From the NCBI RefSeq assembly GCF_032854445.1, contig NW_027018329.1:1-40761 (forward strand): a stretch of 40,761 bases of DNA, in the 5' to 3' direction. Source of the DNA: Liolophura sinensis. Its lineage: Eukaryota > Mollusca > Polyplacophora > Chitonida > Chitonidae. Positions 1-12,950 of this stretch are shown one piece after another. Positions within the stretch are counted from its first letter, which is position 1; the number at the start of each line of letters is the position of its first letter. A program made the translations under genes and the position numbers. The notes beneath the pieces are model-generated. The model ran no database searches and was not told the DNA's origin. It worked only from the letters and a program-made list of their open reading frames with translations.

Positions 1-2949
1 ACATAACTTATAATGAAAAGTTGAATATAGTAATGACCAGTCGCGATTGTACATAGTTAATGTAGCCGATTTCAATTCGCAAAAAGACCAGGCAAAAATC
101 CAAAAGTGGAAAAACTGTTCCAATGCTGCTGTAAGAGGCTAATCCGACGTATTTTTTGACGAGAAATCGAATGGTGCAAACCGCGTTGCTCTCCGACCAA
201 CACTTTGGCTGTAGCCACAAATGAATAATCATTGATGTCAAGATCACGTGCCCAGCAACTGCTCTTACTCCATGGAAACCAAGGAAATTTGCAATTTTTC
301 AACAGCTGGAGATGCCTGGCCCAATTGCGCATCTTTTGGCACCTTATTGATGTGGGTCAGTGTTAAAATTGTACTTTTTACAGCGGACTGTATCAAGTAC
401 CTTGTGTTTTTTTATATACAAATGGTGTGGTTTTTCTACATGTAGATAAAGACATTGAGTTTGTCTTCGACTTAGAAGTAAGACAACTTCTGGGTGAGTT
501 AAATGGGCTTGGCCCAAAGATTTGACGTCGTCTGGGCTACCGAAGGGCACATAACTTATAATGAAAAGTTGAATATAGTAATGACCAGTCGCGATAGTAC
601 ATAGTTAATGTAGCCGATTTCAATTAGAAAAAATACCAGGCAAAAATCCAAAAGTGGAAAAACTGTTCCAATGCTGCTGGTAAGAGGCTAATCCGACGTA
701 TTTTTTGACGAGAAATCGAATGGTGCAAAACCACGTTGCTCTCCGACCAATACTTTTGGCTGTAGCCACAAATGAATAATCATTGATGTCAAGATCACGT
801 GCCCAGCAACGGCTCTTACTCCATGGAAACCAAGGAAATTTGCAATTTTTCAACAGCTGGAGATGCCTGACCCAATTGCGCATCTTTTGGCACTTTATTG
901 ATGTGGGTCAGTGTTAAATTGTACTTTTTACAGCGGACTGTATCAAGTACCTTGTGTTTTTTTTATATACAAATGGTGTGGTTTTTCTACATGTAGATAA
1001 AGACATTGAGTTTGTCTTCGACTTAGAAGTAAGACATTTGCTGGGTGAGTTAAATGGGCTTGGCCCAAAGATTTGACGTCGTCTGGGCTACCGAAGGGCA
1101 CATAACTTATAATGAAAAGTTGAATATAGTAATGACCAGTCGCGATTGTACATAGTTAATGTAGCCGATTTTAATTCGCAAAAAGACCAGGCAAAAATCC
1201 AAAAGTGGAAAAACTGTTCCAATGCTGCTGGTAAGAGGCTAATCCGACGTACTTTTGACGAGAAATCGAATGGTGCAAACCGCGTTGCTCTCCGACCAAT
1301 ACTTTTGGCTGTAGCCACAAATGAATAATCATTGATGTCAAGATCACGTGCCCAGCAACGGCTCTTACTCCATGGAAACCAAGGAAATTTGCAATTTTTC
1401 AACAGCTGGAGATGCCTGGCCCAATTGCGCATCTTTTGGCACCTTATTGATGTGGGTCAGTGTTCAATTGTACTTTTTACAGCGGACTGTATCAAGTACC
1501 TTGTGTTTTTTTTATATACAAATAGTGTGGTTTTTCTACATGTAGATAAAGACATTGAGTTTGTCTTCGACTTAGAAGTAAGACAACTTCTGGTGAGTTA
1601 AATGGGCTTGGCCCAAAGATTTGACGTCGTCTGGGCTACCGAAGGGCACATAACTTATAATGAAAAGTTGAATATAGTAATGACCAGTCGCGATTGTACA
1701 TAGTTAATGTAGCCGATTTCAATTAGAAAAAATACCAGGCAAAAATCCAAAAGTGGAAAAACTGTTCCAATGCTGCTGGTAAGAGGCTAATCCGACGTAT
1801 TTTTTGACGAGAAATCGAATGGTGCAAACCGCGTTGCTCTCCGACCAATACTTTTGGCTGTAGCCACAAATGAATAATCATTGATGTCAAGATCACGTGC
1901 CCAGCAACGGCTCTTACTCCATGGAAACCAAGGAAATTTGCAATTTTTCAACAACTGGAGATGCCTGGCCCAATTGCGCATCTTTTGGCACCTTATTGAT
2001 GTGGGTCAGTGTTAAATTGTACTTTTTACAGCGGACTGTATCAAGTACCTTGTGTTTTTTTATATACAAATGGTGTGGTTTTTCTACATGTAGATAAAGA
2101 CATTGAGTTTGTCTTCGACTTAGAAGTAAGACAACTTCTGGGTGAGTTAAATGGGCTTGGCCCAAAGATTTGACGTCGTCTGGGCTACCGAAGGGCACAT
2201 AACTTATAATGAAAAGTTGAATATAGTAATGACCAGTCGCGATTGTACATAGTTAATGTAGCCGATTTCAATTAGAAAAAATACCAGGCAAAAATCCAAA
2301 AGTGGAAAAACTGTTCCAATGCTGCTGGTAAGAGGCTAATCCGACGTATTTTTTGACGAGAAATCGAATGGTGCAAACCACGTTGCTCTCCGACTAATAC
2401 TTTTGGCTGTAGCCACAAATGAATAATCATTGATGTCAAGATCACGTGCCCAGCAACGGCTCTTACTCCATGGAAACCAAGGAAATTTGCAATTTTTCAA
2501 CAGCTGGAGATGCCTGACCCAATTGCGCATCTTTTGGCACCTTATTGATGTGGGTCAGTGTTCAATTGTACTTTTTACAGCGGACTGTATCAAGTACCTT
2601 GTGTTTTTTTATATACAAATGGTGTGGTTTTTCTACATGTAGATAAAGACATTGAGTTTGTCTTCGACTTAGAAGTAAGACAACTTCTGTGTGAGTTAAA
2701 TGGGCTTGGCCAAAGATTTGACGTCGTCTGGGCTACCGAAGGCCACATAACTTATAATGAAAAGTTGAATATAGTAATGACCAGTCGCGATTGTACATAG
2801 TTAATGTAGCCGATTTCAATTAGCAAAAAGACCAGGCAAAAATCCAAAAGTGGAAAAACTGTTCCAATGCTGCTGGTAAAAGAGGCTAATCCGACGTATT
2901 TTTGACGAGAAATCGAATGGTGCAAACCGCGTTGCTCTCCGACCAATAC

Positions 2950-2967
2950 TTGTGGCTGTAGCCACAA
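2950..2967. other. Perfect 8-bp-arm dyad in M6
   Basis: TTGTGGCT-GT-AGCCACAA, with the majority T changed to G so that the arms pair fully. Confidence 0.75.
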
Positions 2968-3294
2968 ATGAATAATCATTGATGTCAAGATCACGTGCCC
3001 AGCAACGGCTCTTACTCCATGGAAACCAAGGAAATTGCAATTTTTCAACAGCTGGAGATGCCTGACCCAATTGCGCATCTTTTGGCACCTTATTGATGTG
3101 GGTCAGTGTTCAATTGTACTTTTTACAGCGGACTGTATCAAGTACCTTGTGTTTTTTTTATATACAAATGGTGTGGTTTTTCTACATGTAGATAAAGACA
3201 TTGAGTTTGTCTTCGACTTAGAAGTAAGACATTTGCTGGGTGAGTTAAATGGGCTTGGCCCAAAGATTTGACGTCGTCTGGGCTACCGAAGGGC

Positions 3295-5499
3295 ACATAA
3301 CTTATAATGAAAAGCTGAATATAGTAATGACCAGTCGCGATTGTACATAGTTTAATGTAGCCGATTTCAATTCGCAAAAAGACCAGGCAAAAATCCAAAA
3401 GTGGAAAAACTGTTCCAATGCTGCTGGTAAGAGGCTAATCCGACGTATTTTTTGACGAGAAATCGAATGGTGCAAACCGCGTTGCTCTCCGACCAATACT
3501 TGTGGCTGTAGCCACAAATGAATAATCATTGATGTCAAGATCACGTGCCCAGCAACGGCTCTTACTCCATGGAAACCAAGGAAATTTGCAATTTTTCAAC
3601 AGCTGGAGATGCCTGGCCCAATTGCGCATCTTTTGGCACCTTATTGATGTGGGTCAGTGTTCAATTGTACTTTTTACAGCGGACTTTATGAAGTACCTTG
3701 TGTTTTTTTTTTATATACAAATGGTGTGGTTTTTCTACATGTAGATAAAGACATTGAGTTTGTCTTCGACTTAGAAGTAAGACATTTGCTGGGTGAGTTA
3801 AATGGGCTTGGCCCAAAGATTTGACGTCGTCTGGGCTACCGAAGGGCACATAACTTATAATGAAAAGTTGAATATAGTAATGACCAGTCGCGATTGTACA
3901 TAGTTAATGTAGCCGATTTCAATTAGAAAAAATACCAGGCAAAAATCCAAAAGTAAAAAACTGTTCCAATGCTGCTGGTAAGAGGCTAATCCGACGTATT
4001 TTTTGACGAGAAATCGAATGGTGCAAACCACGTTGCTCTCCGACCAATACTTTTGGCTGTAGCCACAAATGAATAATCATTGAATGTCAAGATCACGTGC
4101 CAGCAACGGCTCTTACTCCATGGAAACCAAGGAAATTTGCAATTTTTCAACAGCTGGAGATGCCTGGCCCAATTGCGCATCTTTGGCACCTTATTGATGT
4201 GGGTCAGTGTTTAATTGTACTTTTTACAGCAGACTTTATCATGTACCTTGTGTTTTTTTTTTATATACAAATGGTGTGGTTTTTCTACATGTAGATAAAG
4301 ACATTGAGTTTGTCTTCGACTTAGAAGTAAGACATTTGCTGGGTGAGTTAAATGGGCTTGGCCCAAAGATTTGACGTTCGTCTGGGCTACCGAAGGGCAC
4401 ATAACTTATAATGAAAAGTTGAATATAGTAATGACCAGTCGCGATTGTACATAGTTAATGTAGCCGATTTCAATTAGAAAAAATACCAGGCAAAAATCCA
4501 AAAGTGGAAAAACTGTTCCAAAGCTGCTGGTAAGAGGCTAATCCGACGTATTTTTTGACGAGAAATCGAATGGTGCAAACCGCGTTGCTCTCCGATCAAT
4601 ACTTTTGGCTGTAGCCACAAATGAATAATCATTGATGTCAAGATCACGTGCCCAGCAACGGCTCTTACTCCATGGAAACCAAGGAAATTTGCAATTTTTC
4701 AACAGCTGGAGATGCCTGGCCCAATTGCGCATCTTTTGGCACCTTATTGATGTGGGTCAGTGTTCAATTGTACTTTTTACAGCGGACTGTATCAAGTACC
4801 TTGTGTTTTTTTTATATACAAATGGTGTGGTTTTTCTACATGTAGATAAAGACATTGAGTTTGTCTTCGACTTAGAAGTAAGACATTTGCTGGGTGAGTT
4901 AAATGGGCTTGGCCCAAAGATTTGACGTCGTCTGGGCTACCGAAGGGCACATAACTTATAATGAAAAGTTGAATATAGTAATGACCAGTCGCGATTGTAC
5001 ATAGTTAATGTAGCCGATTTCAATTCGCAAAAAGACCAGGCAAAAATCCAAAAGTGGAAAAACTGTTCCAATGCTGCTGGTAAGAGGCTAATCCGACGTA
5101 TTTTTTTGACGAGAAATCGAATGGTGCAAACCGCGTTGCTCTCTGACCAATACTTTTGGCTGTAGCCACAAATGAATAATCATTGATGTCAAGATCACGT
5201 GCCCAGCAACGGCTCTTACTCCATGGAAACCAAGGAAATTTGCAATTTTTCAACAGCTGGAGATGCCTGGCCCAATTGCGCATCTTTTGGCACCTTATTG
5301 ATGTGGGTCAGTGTTCAATTGTACTTTTTACAGCGGACTTTATGAAGTATCTTGTGTTATTTTTATATACAAATGGTGTGGTTTTTCTACATGTAGATAA
5401 AGACATTGAGTTTGTCTTCGACTTAGAAGTAAGACATTTGCTGGGTGAGTTAAATGGGCTTGGCCCAAAGATTTGACGTCGTCTGGGCTACCGAAGGGC
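3295..5499. repeat. Four-monomer unit, copy 1 (M7-M10)
   Basis: M7 to M10 match M13 to M16 in order. Shared marks are: M7/M13 with TACTTGTGGCTG and GACTTTATGAAG; M8/M14 with GTGTTTAATTG and CAGACTTTATCATG; M9/M15 with CAAAGCTGCTGG and CCGATCAATAC; M10/M16 with CTCTCTGACC and TATCTTGTGTTATTTTTA. The offset is 3,302-3,304 bp, i.e. six monomers. The two copies are separated by M11-M12, so this may be the remnant of a six-monomer period whose last two positions later diverged or were replaced. Confidence 0.85.
3500..3517. other. Perfect 8-bp-arm dyad in M7
   Basis: Same perfect form as in M6, in the adjacent monomer. Confidence 0.75.
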
Positions 5500-6598
5500 A
5501 CATAACTTATAATGAAAAGTTGAATATAGTAATGACCAGTCGCGATTGTACATAGTTAATGTAGCCGATTTCAATTAGAAAAAATACCAGGCAAAAATCC
5601 AAAAGTGGAAAAAACTGTTCCAATGCTGCTGGTAAGAGGCTAATCCGACGTATTTTTTGACGAGAAATCGAATGGTGCAAACCGCGTTGCTCTCCGACCA
5701 ATACTTTTGGCTGTAGCCACAAATGAATAATCATTGATGTCAAGATCACGTGCCCAGCAACGGCTCTTACTCCATGGAAACCAAGGAAATTTGCAATTTT
5801 TCAACAGCTGGAGATGCCTGGCCCAATTGCGCATCTTTTGGCACCTTATTGATGTGGGTCAGTGTTTAATTGTACTTTTTACAGCAGACTTTATCATGTA
5901 CCTTGTGTTTTTTTATATACAAATGGTGTGGTTTTTCTACATGTAGATAAAGACATTGAGTTTGTCTTCGACTTAGAAGTAAGACATTTGCTGGGTGAGT
6001 TAAATGGGCTTGGCCCAAAGATTTGACGTCGTCTGGGCTACCGAAGGGCACATAACTTATAATGAAAAGCTGAATATAGTAATGACCAGTCGCGATTGTA
6101 CATAGTTAATGTAGCCGATTTCAATTCGCAAAAAGACCAGGCAAAAGTCCAAAAGTGGAAAAACTGTTCCAATGCTGCTGGTAAGAGGCTAATCCGACGT
6201 ATTTTTTGACGAGAAATCGAATGGTGCAAACCGCGTTGCTCTCCGACCAATACTTTTGGCTGTAGCCACAAATGAATAATCATTGATGTCAAGATCACGT
6301 GCCCAGCAACGGCTCTTACTCCATGGAAACCAAGGAAATTTGCAATTTTTCAACAGCTGGAGATGCCTGGCCCAATTGCGCATCTTTTGGCACCTTATTG
6401 ATGTGGGTCAGTGTTAAATTGTACTTTTTACAGCGGACTGTATCAAGTACCTTGTGTTTTTTTATATACAAATGGTGTGGTTTTTCTACATGTAGATAAA
6501 GACATTGAGTTTGTCTTCGACTTAGAAGTAAGACAACTTCTGGGTGAGTTAAATGGGCTTGGCCCAAAGATTTGACGTCGTCTGGGCTACTGAAGGGC
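5500..6598. repeat. Monomers M11-M12 between the two four-monomer units
   Basis: M11 repeats the marks of M8 and M14 (GTGTTTAATTG, CAGACTTTATCATG) and so is a further member of that class. M12 shares the variant AAAAGCTGAAT near its start with M7, but its tail (GTGTTAAATTG, seven-T run, ACAACTTCTGGG) is of the M4/M22 class. M12 therefore looks mosaic. The positions corresponding to M11-M12 after the second four-monomer unit are occupied by different monomers, M17 and M18. Confidence 0.75.
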
Positions 6599-8800
6599 AC
6601 ATAACTTATAATGAAAAGTTGAATATAGTAATGACCAGTCGCGATTGTACATAGTTAATGTAGCCGATTTCAATTCGCAAAAAGACCAGGCAAAAATCCA
6701 AAAGTGGAAAAACTGTTCCAATGCTGCTGGTAAGAGGCTAATCCGACGTATTTTTTGACGAGAAATCGAATGGTGCAAACCGCGTTGCTCTCCGACCAAT
6801 ACTTGTGGCTGTAGCCACAAATGAATAATCATTGATGTCAAGATCACGTGCCCAGCAACGGCTCTTACTCCATGGAAACCAAGGAAATTTGCAATTTTTC
6901 AACAGCTGGAGATGCCTGGCCCAATTGCGCATCTTTTGGCACCTTATTGATGTGGGTCAGTGTTCAATTGTACTTTTTACAGCGGACTTTATGAAGTACC
7001 TTGTGTTTTTTTTTATATACAAATGGTGTGGTTTTTCTACATGTAGATAAAGACATTGAGTTTGTCTTCGACTTAGAAGTAAGACATTTGCTGGGTGAGT
7101 TAAATGGGCTTGGCCCAAAGATTTGACGTCGTCTGGGCTACCGAAGGGCACATAACTTATAATGAAAAGTTGAATATAGTAATGACCAGTCGCGATTGTA
7201 CATAGTTAATGTAGCCGATTTCAATTAGAAAAAATACCAGGCAAAAATCCAAAAGTGGAAAAACTGTTCCAATGCTGCTGGTAAGAGGCTAATCCGACGT
7301 ATTTTTTGACGAGAAATCGAATGGTGCAAACCACGTTGCTCTCCGACCAATACTTTTGGCTGTAGCCACAAATGAATAATCATTGATGTCAAGATCACGT
7401 GCCCAGCAACGGCTCTTACTCCATGGAAACCAAGGAAATTTGCAATTTTTCAACAGCTGGAGATGCCTGGCCCAATTGCGCATCTTTTGGCACCTTATTG
7501 ATGTGGGTCAGTGTTTAATTGTACTTTTTACAGCAGACTTTATCATGTACCTTGTGTTTTTTTTTATATACAAATGGTGTGGTTTTTCTACATGTAGATA
7601 AAGACATTGAGTTTGTCTTCGACTTAGAAGTAAGACATTTGCTGGGTGAGTTAAATGGGCTTGGCCCAAAGATTTGACGTCGTCTGGGCTACCGAAGGGC
7701 ACATAACTTATAATGAAAAGTTGAATATAGTAATGACCAGTCGCGATTGTACATAGTTAATGTAGCCGATTTGAATTAGAAAAAATACCAGGCAAAAATC
7801 CAAAAGTGGAAAAACTGTTCCAAAGCTGCTGGTAAGAGGCTAATCCGACGTATTTTTTGACGAGAAATCGAATGGTGCAAACCGCGTTGCTCTCCGATCA
7901 ATACTTTTGGCTGTAGCCACAAATGAATAATCATTGATGTCAAGATCACGTGCCCAGCAACGGCTCTTACTCCATGGAAACCAAGGAAATTTGCAATTTT
8001 TCAACAGCTGGAGATGCCTGGCCCAATTGCGCATCTTTTGGCACCTTATTGATGTGGGTCAGTGTTCAATTGTACTTTTTACAGCGGACTGTATCAAGTA
8101 CCTTGTGTTTTTTTTATATACAAATGGTGTGGTTTTTCTACATGTAGATAAAGACATTGAGTTTGTCTTCGACTTAGAAGTAAGACATTTGCTGGGTGAG
8201 TTAAATGGGCTTGGCCCAAAGATTTGACGTCGTCTGGGCTACCGAAGGGCACATAACTTATAATGAAAAGTTGAATATAGTAATGACCAGTCGCGATTGT
8301 ACATAGTTAATGTAGCCGATTTCAATTCGCAAAAAGACCAGGCAAAAATCCAAAAGTGGAAAAACTGTTCCAATGCTGCTGGTAAGAGGCTAATCCGACG
8401 TATTTTTTGACGAGAAATCGAATGGTGCAAACCGCGTTGCTCTCTGACCAATACTTTTGGCTGTAGCCACAAATGAATAATCATTGATGTCAAGATCACG
8501 TGCCCAGCAACGGCTCTTACTCCATGGAAACCAAGGAAATTTGCAATTTTTCAACAGCTGGAGATGCCTGGCCCAATTGCGCATCTTTTGGCACCTTATT
8601 GATGTGGGTCAGTGTTCAATTGTACTTTTTACAGCGGACTTTATGAAGTATCTTGTGTTATTTTTATATACAAATGGTGTGGTTTTTCTACATGTAGATA
8701 AAGACATTGAGTTTGTCTTCGACTTAGAAGTAAGACATTTGCTGGGTGAGTTAAATGGGCTTGGCCCAAAGATTTGACGTCGTCTGGGCTACCGAAGGGC
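6599..8800. repeat. Four-monomer unit, copy 2 (M13-M16)
   Basis: This is the second copy of the unit described at 3295-5499, carrying the same ordered marks. Its last monomer, M16, is also the first monomer of the 1,100-bp dimer that follows, so the two duplications overlap at one monomer. M13 carries the perfect form of the dyad at 6803-6820. Confidence 0.85.
6803..6820. other. Perfect 8-bp-arm dyad in M13
   Basis: Same perfect form; M13 is the counterpart of M7 in the four-monomer duplication. Confidence 0.75.
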
Positions 8801-9350
8801 ACATAACTTATAATGAAAAGTTGAATATAGTAATGACCAGTCGCGATTGTACATAGTTAATGTAGCCGATTTCAATTAGAAAAAATACCAGGCAAAAATC
8901 CAAAAGTGGAAAAACTGTTCCAATGCTGCTGGTAAGAGGCTAATCCGACGTATTTTTTGACGAGAAATCGAATGGTGCAAACCACGTTGCTCTCCGACTA
9001 ATACTTTTGGCTGTAGCCACAAATGAATAATCATTGATGTCAAGATCACGTGCCCAGCAACGGCTCTTACTCCATGGAAACCAAGGAAATTTGCAATTTT
9101 TCAACAGCTGGAGATGCCTGACCCAATTGCGCATCTTTTGGCACCTTATTGATGTGGGTCAGTGTTCAATTGTACCTTTTACAGCGGACTGTATCAAGTA
9201 CCTTGTGTTTTTTTTATATACAAATGGTGTGGTTTTTCTACATGTAGATAAAGACATTGAGTTTGTCTTCGACTTAGAAGTAAGACATTTGCTGGGTGAG
9301 TTAAATGGGCTTGGCCCAAAGATTTGACGTCGTCTGGGCTACCGAAGGGC
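8251..9350. repeat. Dimeric higher-order unit, copy 1 (M16-M17), 1,100 bp
   Basis: M16 has CTCTCTGACC, GACTTTATGAAG and the interrupted T-run TTATTTTTATATAC. M17 has CCACGTTGC, CCGACTAATAC and GCCTGACCC. The same pair follows immediately at 9351-10450 at exactly 1,100 bp. M17 differs from M19 by a private base at 9177 (TGTACCTTTT against TGTACTTTTT); I noticed no other difference by eye. Confidence 0.88.
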
Positions 9351-10450
9351 ACATAACTTATAATGAAAAGTTGAATATAGTAATGACCAGTCGCGATTGT
9401 ACATAGTTAATGTAGCCGATTTCAATTCGCAAAAAGACCAGGCAAAAATCCAAAAGTGGAAAAACTGTTCCAATGCTGCTGGTAAGAGGCTAATCCGACG
9501 TATTTTTTGACGAGAAATCGAATGGTGCAAACCGCGTTGCTCTCTGACCAATACTTTTGGCTGTAGCCACAAATGAATAATCATTGATGTCAAGATCACG
9601 TGCCCAGCAACGGCTCTTACTCCATGGAAACCAAGGAAATTTGCAATTTTTCAACAGCTGGAGATGCCTGGCCCAATTGCGCATCTTTTGGCACCTTATT
9701 GATGTGGGTCAGTGTTCAATTGTACTTTTTACAGCGGACTTTATGAAGTATCTTGTGTTATTTTTATATACAAATGGTGTGGTTTTTCTACATGTAGATA
9801 AAGACATTGAGTTTGTCTTCGACTTAGAAGTAAGACATTTGCTGGGTGAGTTAAATGGGCTTGGCCCAAAGATTTGACGTCGTCTGGGCTACCGAAGGGC
9901 ACATAACTTATAATGAAAAGTTGAATATAGTAATGACCAGTCGCGATTGTACATAGTTAATGTAGCCGATTTCAATTAGAAAAAATACCAGGCAAAAATC
10001 CAAAAGTGGAAAAACTGTTCCAATGCTGCTGGTAAGAGGCTAATCCGACGTATTTTTTGACGAGAAATCGAATGGTGCAAACCACGTTGCTCTCCGACTA
10101 ATACTTTTGGCTGTAGCCACAAATGAATAATCATTGATGTCAAGATCACGTGCCCAGCAACGGCTCTTACTCCATGGAAACCAAGGAAATTTGCAATTTT
10201 TCAACAGCTGGAGATGCCTGACCCAATTGCGCATCTTTTGGCACCTTATTGATGTGGGTCAGTGTTCAATTGTACTTTTTACAGCGGACTGTATCAAGTA
10301 CCTTGTGTTTTTTTTATATACAAATGGTGTGGTTTTTCTACATGTAGATAAAGACATTGAGTTTGTCTTCGACTTAGAAGTAAGACATTTGCTGGGTGAG
10401 TTAAATGGGCTTGGCCCAAAGATTTGACGTCGTCTGGGCTACCGAAGGGC
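9351..10450. repeat. Dimeric higher-order unit, copy 2 (M18-M19), 1,100 bp
   Basis: This is the tandem copy of the pair at 8251-9350. M20, which follows, lacks the M16/M18 marks and carries AAATAGTGTGG, a variant otherwise seen only in M3, so the dimer expansion stops here after two copies. Confidence 0.88.
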
Positions 10451-12936
10451 ACATAACTTATAATGAAAAGTTGAATATAGTAATGACCAGTCGCGATTGT
10501 ACATAGTTAATGTAGCCGATTTCAATTCGCAAAAAGACCTGGCAAAAATCCAAAAGTGGAAAAACTGTTCCAATGCTGCTGGTAAGAGGCTAATCCGACG
10601 TATTTTTTGACGAGAAATCGAATGGTGCAAACCGCGTTGCTCTCCGACCAATACTTTTGGCTGTAGCCACAAATGAATAATCATTGATGTCAAGATCACG
10701 TGCCCAGCAACGGCTCTTACTCCATGGAAACCAAGGAAATTTGCAATTTGTCAACAGCTGGAGATGCCTGGCCCAATTGCGCATCTTTTGGCACCTTATT
10801 GATGTGGGTCAGTGTTCAATTGTACTTTTTACAGCGGACTGTATCAAGTACCTTGTGTTTTTTTTATATACAAATAGTGTGGTTTTTCTACATGTAGATA
10901 AAGACATTGAGTTTGTCTTCGACTTAGAAGTAAGACATTTGCTGGGTGAGTTAAATGGGCTTGGCCCAAAGATTTGACGTCGTCTGGGCTACCGAAGGGC
11001 ACATAATTTATAATGAAAAGTTGAATATAGTAATGACCAGTCGCGATTGTACATAGTTAATGTAGCCGATTTCAATTAGAAAAAATACCAGGCAAAAATC
11101 CAAAAGTGGAAAAACTGTTCCAATGCTGCTGGTAAGAGGCTAATCCGACGTATTTTTTGACGAGAAATCGAATGGTGCAAACCACGTTGCTCTCCGACCA
11201 ATACTTTTGGCTGTAGCCACAAATGAATAATCATTGATGTCAAGATCACGTGCCCAGCAACGGCTCTTACTCCATGGAAACCAAGGAAATTTGCAATTTT
11301 TCAACAGCTGGAGATGCCTGGCCCAATTGCGCATCTTTTGGCACCTTATTGATGTGGGTCAGTGTTCAATTGTACTTTTTACAGCGGACTGTATCAAGTA
11401 CCTTGTGTTTTTTTATATACAAATGGTGTGGTTTTTCTACATGTAGATAAAGACATTGAGTTTGTCTTCGACTTAGAAGTAAGACAACTGCTGGGTGAGT
11501 TAAATGGGCTTGGCCCAAAGATTTGACGTCGTCTGGGCTACCGAAGGGCACATAACTTATAATGAAAAGTTGAATATAGTAATGACCAGTCGCGATTGTA
11601 CATAGTTAATGTAGCCGATTTCAATTAGCAAAAAGACCAGGCAAAAATCCAAAAGTGGAAAAACTGTTCCAATGCTGCTGGTAAGAGGCTAATCCGACGT
11701 ATTTTTTGACGAGAAATCGAATGGTGCAAACCGCGTTGCTCTCCGACCAATACTTTTGGCTGTAGCCACAAATGAATAATCATTGATGTCAAGATCACGT
11801 GCCCAGCAACGGCTCTTACTCCATGGAAACCAAGGAAATTTGCAATTTTTCAACAGCTGGAGATGCCTGGCCCAATTGCGCATCTTTTGGCACCTTATTG
11901 ATGTGGGTCAGTGTTAAATTGTACTTTTTACAGCGGACTGTATCAAGTACCTTGTGTTTTTTTATATACAAATGGTGTGGTTTTTCTACATGTAGATAAA
12001 GACATTGAGTTTGTCTTCGACTTAGAAGTAAGACAACTTCTGGGTGATTTAAATGGGCTTGGCCCAAAGATTTGACGTCGTCTGGGCTACCGAAGGGCAC
12101 ATAACTTATAATGAAAAGTTGAATATAGTAATGACCAGTCGCGATTGTACATAGTTAATGTAGCCGATTTCAATTAGAAAAAGTACCAGGCAAAAATCCA
12201 AAAGTGGAAAAACTGTTCCAATGCTGCTGGTAAGAGGCTAATCCGACGTATTTTTTGACGAGAAATCGAATGGTGCAAACCACGTTGCTCTCCGACTAAT
12301 ACTTTTGGCTGTAGCCACAAATGAATAATCATTGATGTCAAGATCACGTGCCCAACAACGGCTCTTACTCCATGGAAACCAAGGAAATTTGCAATTTTTC
12401 AACAGCTGGAGATGCCTGACCCAATTGCGCATCTTTTGGCACCTTATTGATGTGGGTCAGTGTTAAATTGTACTTTTTACAGCGGACTGTATCAAGTACC
12501 TTGTGTTTTTTTATATACAAATGGTGTGGTTTTTCTACATGTAGATAAAGACATTGAGTTTGTCTTCGACTTAGAAGTAAGACAACTTCTGGGTGAGTTA
12601 AATGGGCTTGGCCCAAAGATTTGACGTCGTCTGGGCTACCGAAGGGCACATAACTTATAATGAAAAGTTGAATATAGTAATGACCAGTCGCGATTGTACA
12701 TAGTTAATGTAGCCGATTTCAATTAGAAAAAATATCAGGCAAAAATCCAAAAGTGGAAAAATTGTTCCAATGCTGCTGGTAAGAGGCTAATCCGACGTAT
12801 TTTTTGACGAGAAATCGAATGGTGCAAACCACGTTGCTCTCCGACTAATACTTTTGGCTGTAGCCACAAATGAATAATCATTGATGTCAAGATCACGTGC
12901 CCAGCAACGGCTCTTACTCCATGGAAACCAAGGAAA

Positions 12937-12950
12937 TTTGCAATTTGCAA
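12937..12950. repeat. 7-bp tandem duplication TTTGCAA in M24
   Basis: TTTGCAA occurs twice in a row here; the other monomers have it once. It largely explains why M24 is 555 bp long. It lies in an indel-rich part of the window, so it may be real replication slippage or a sequence error. Confidence 0.75.

Larger units (their letters stand above)
1..12647. repeat. Left block, monomers M1-M23, mixed subfamilies
   Basis: Monomers start at 1, 549, 1100, 1648, 2197, 2745, 3295, 3848, 4399, 4949, 5500, 6050, 6599, 7150, 7701, 8251, 8801, 9351, 9901, 10451, 11001, 11550 and 12099. After TTTCAATT two forms dominate, CGCAAAAAGACC and AGAAAAAATACC, often alternating. The form ACAACTTCTGG near the monomer end occurs in M1, M3, M4, M5, M12, M22 and M23, and I found it nowhere to the right. 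M4, M12, M22 and M23 also share GTGTTAAATTG and a seven-T run. M1-M8 carry scattered private indels, for example in M6 near 2878 and in M8 near 4085 and 4183. Internal duplications are listed separately. Confidence 0.9.

Noticed and set aside
1-300. Array edge, telomere repeats or flanking unique DNA at the window ends
   Set aside because: The window begins exactly in phase with a monomer and ends inside one; no boundary is present.
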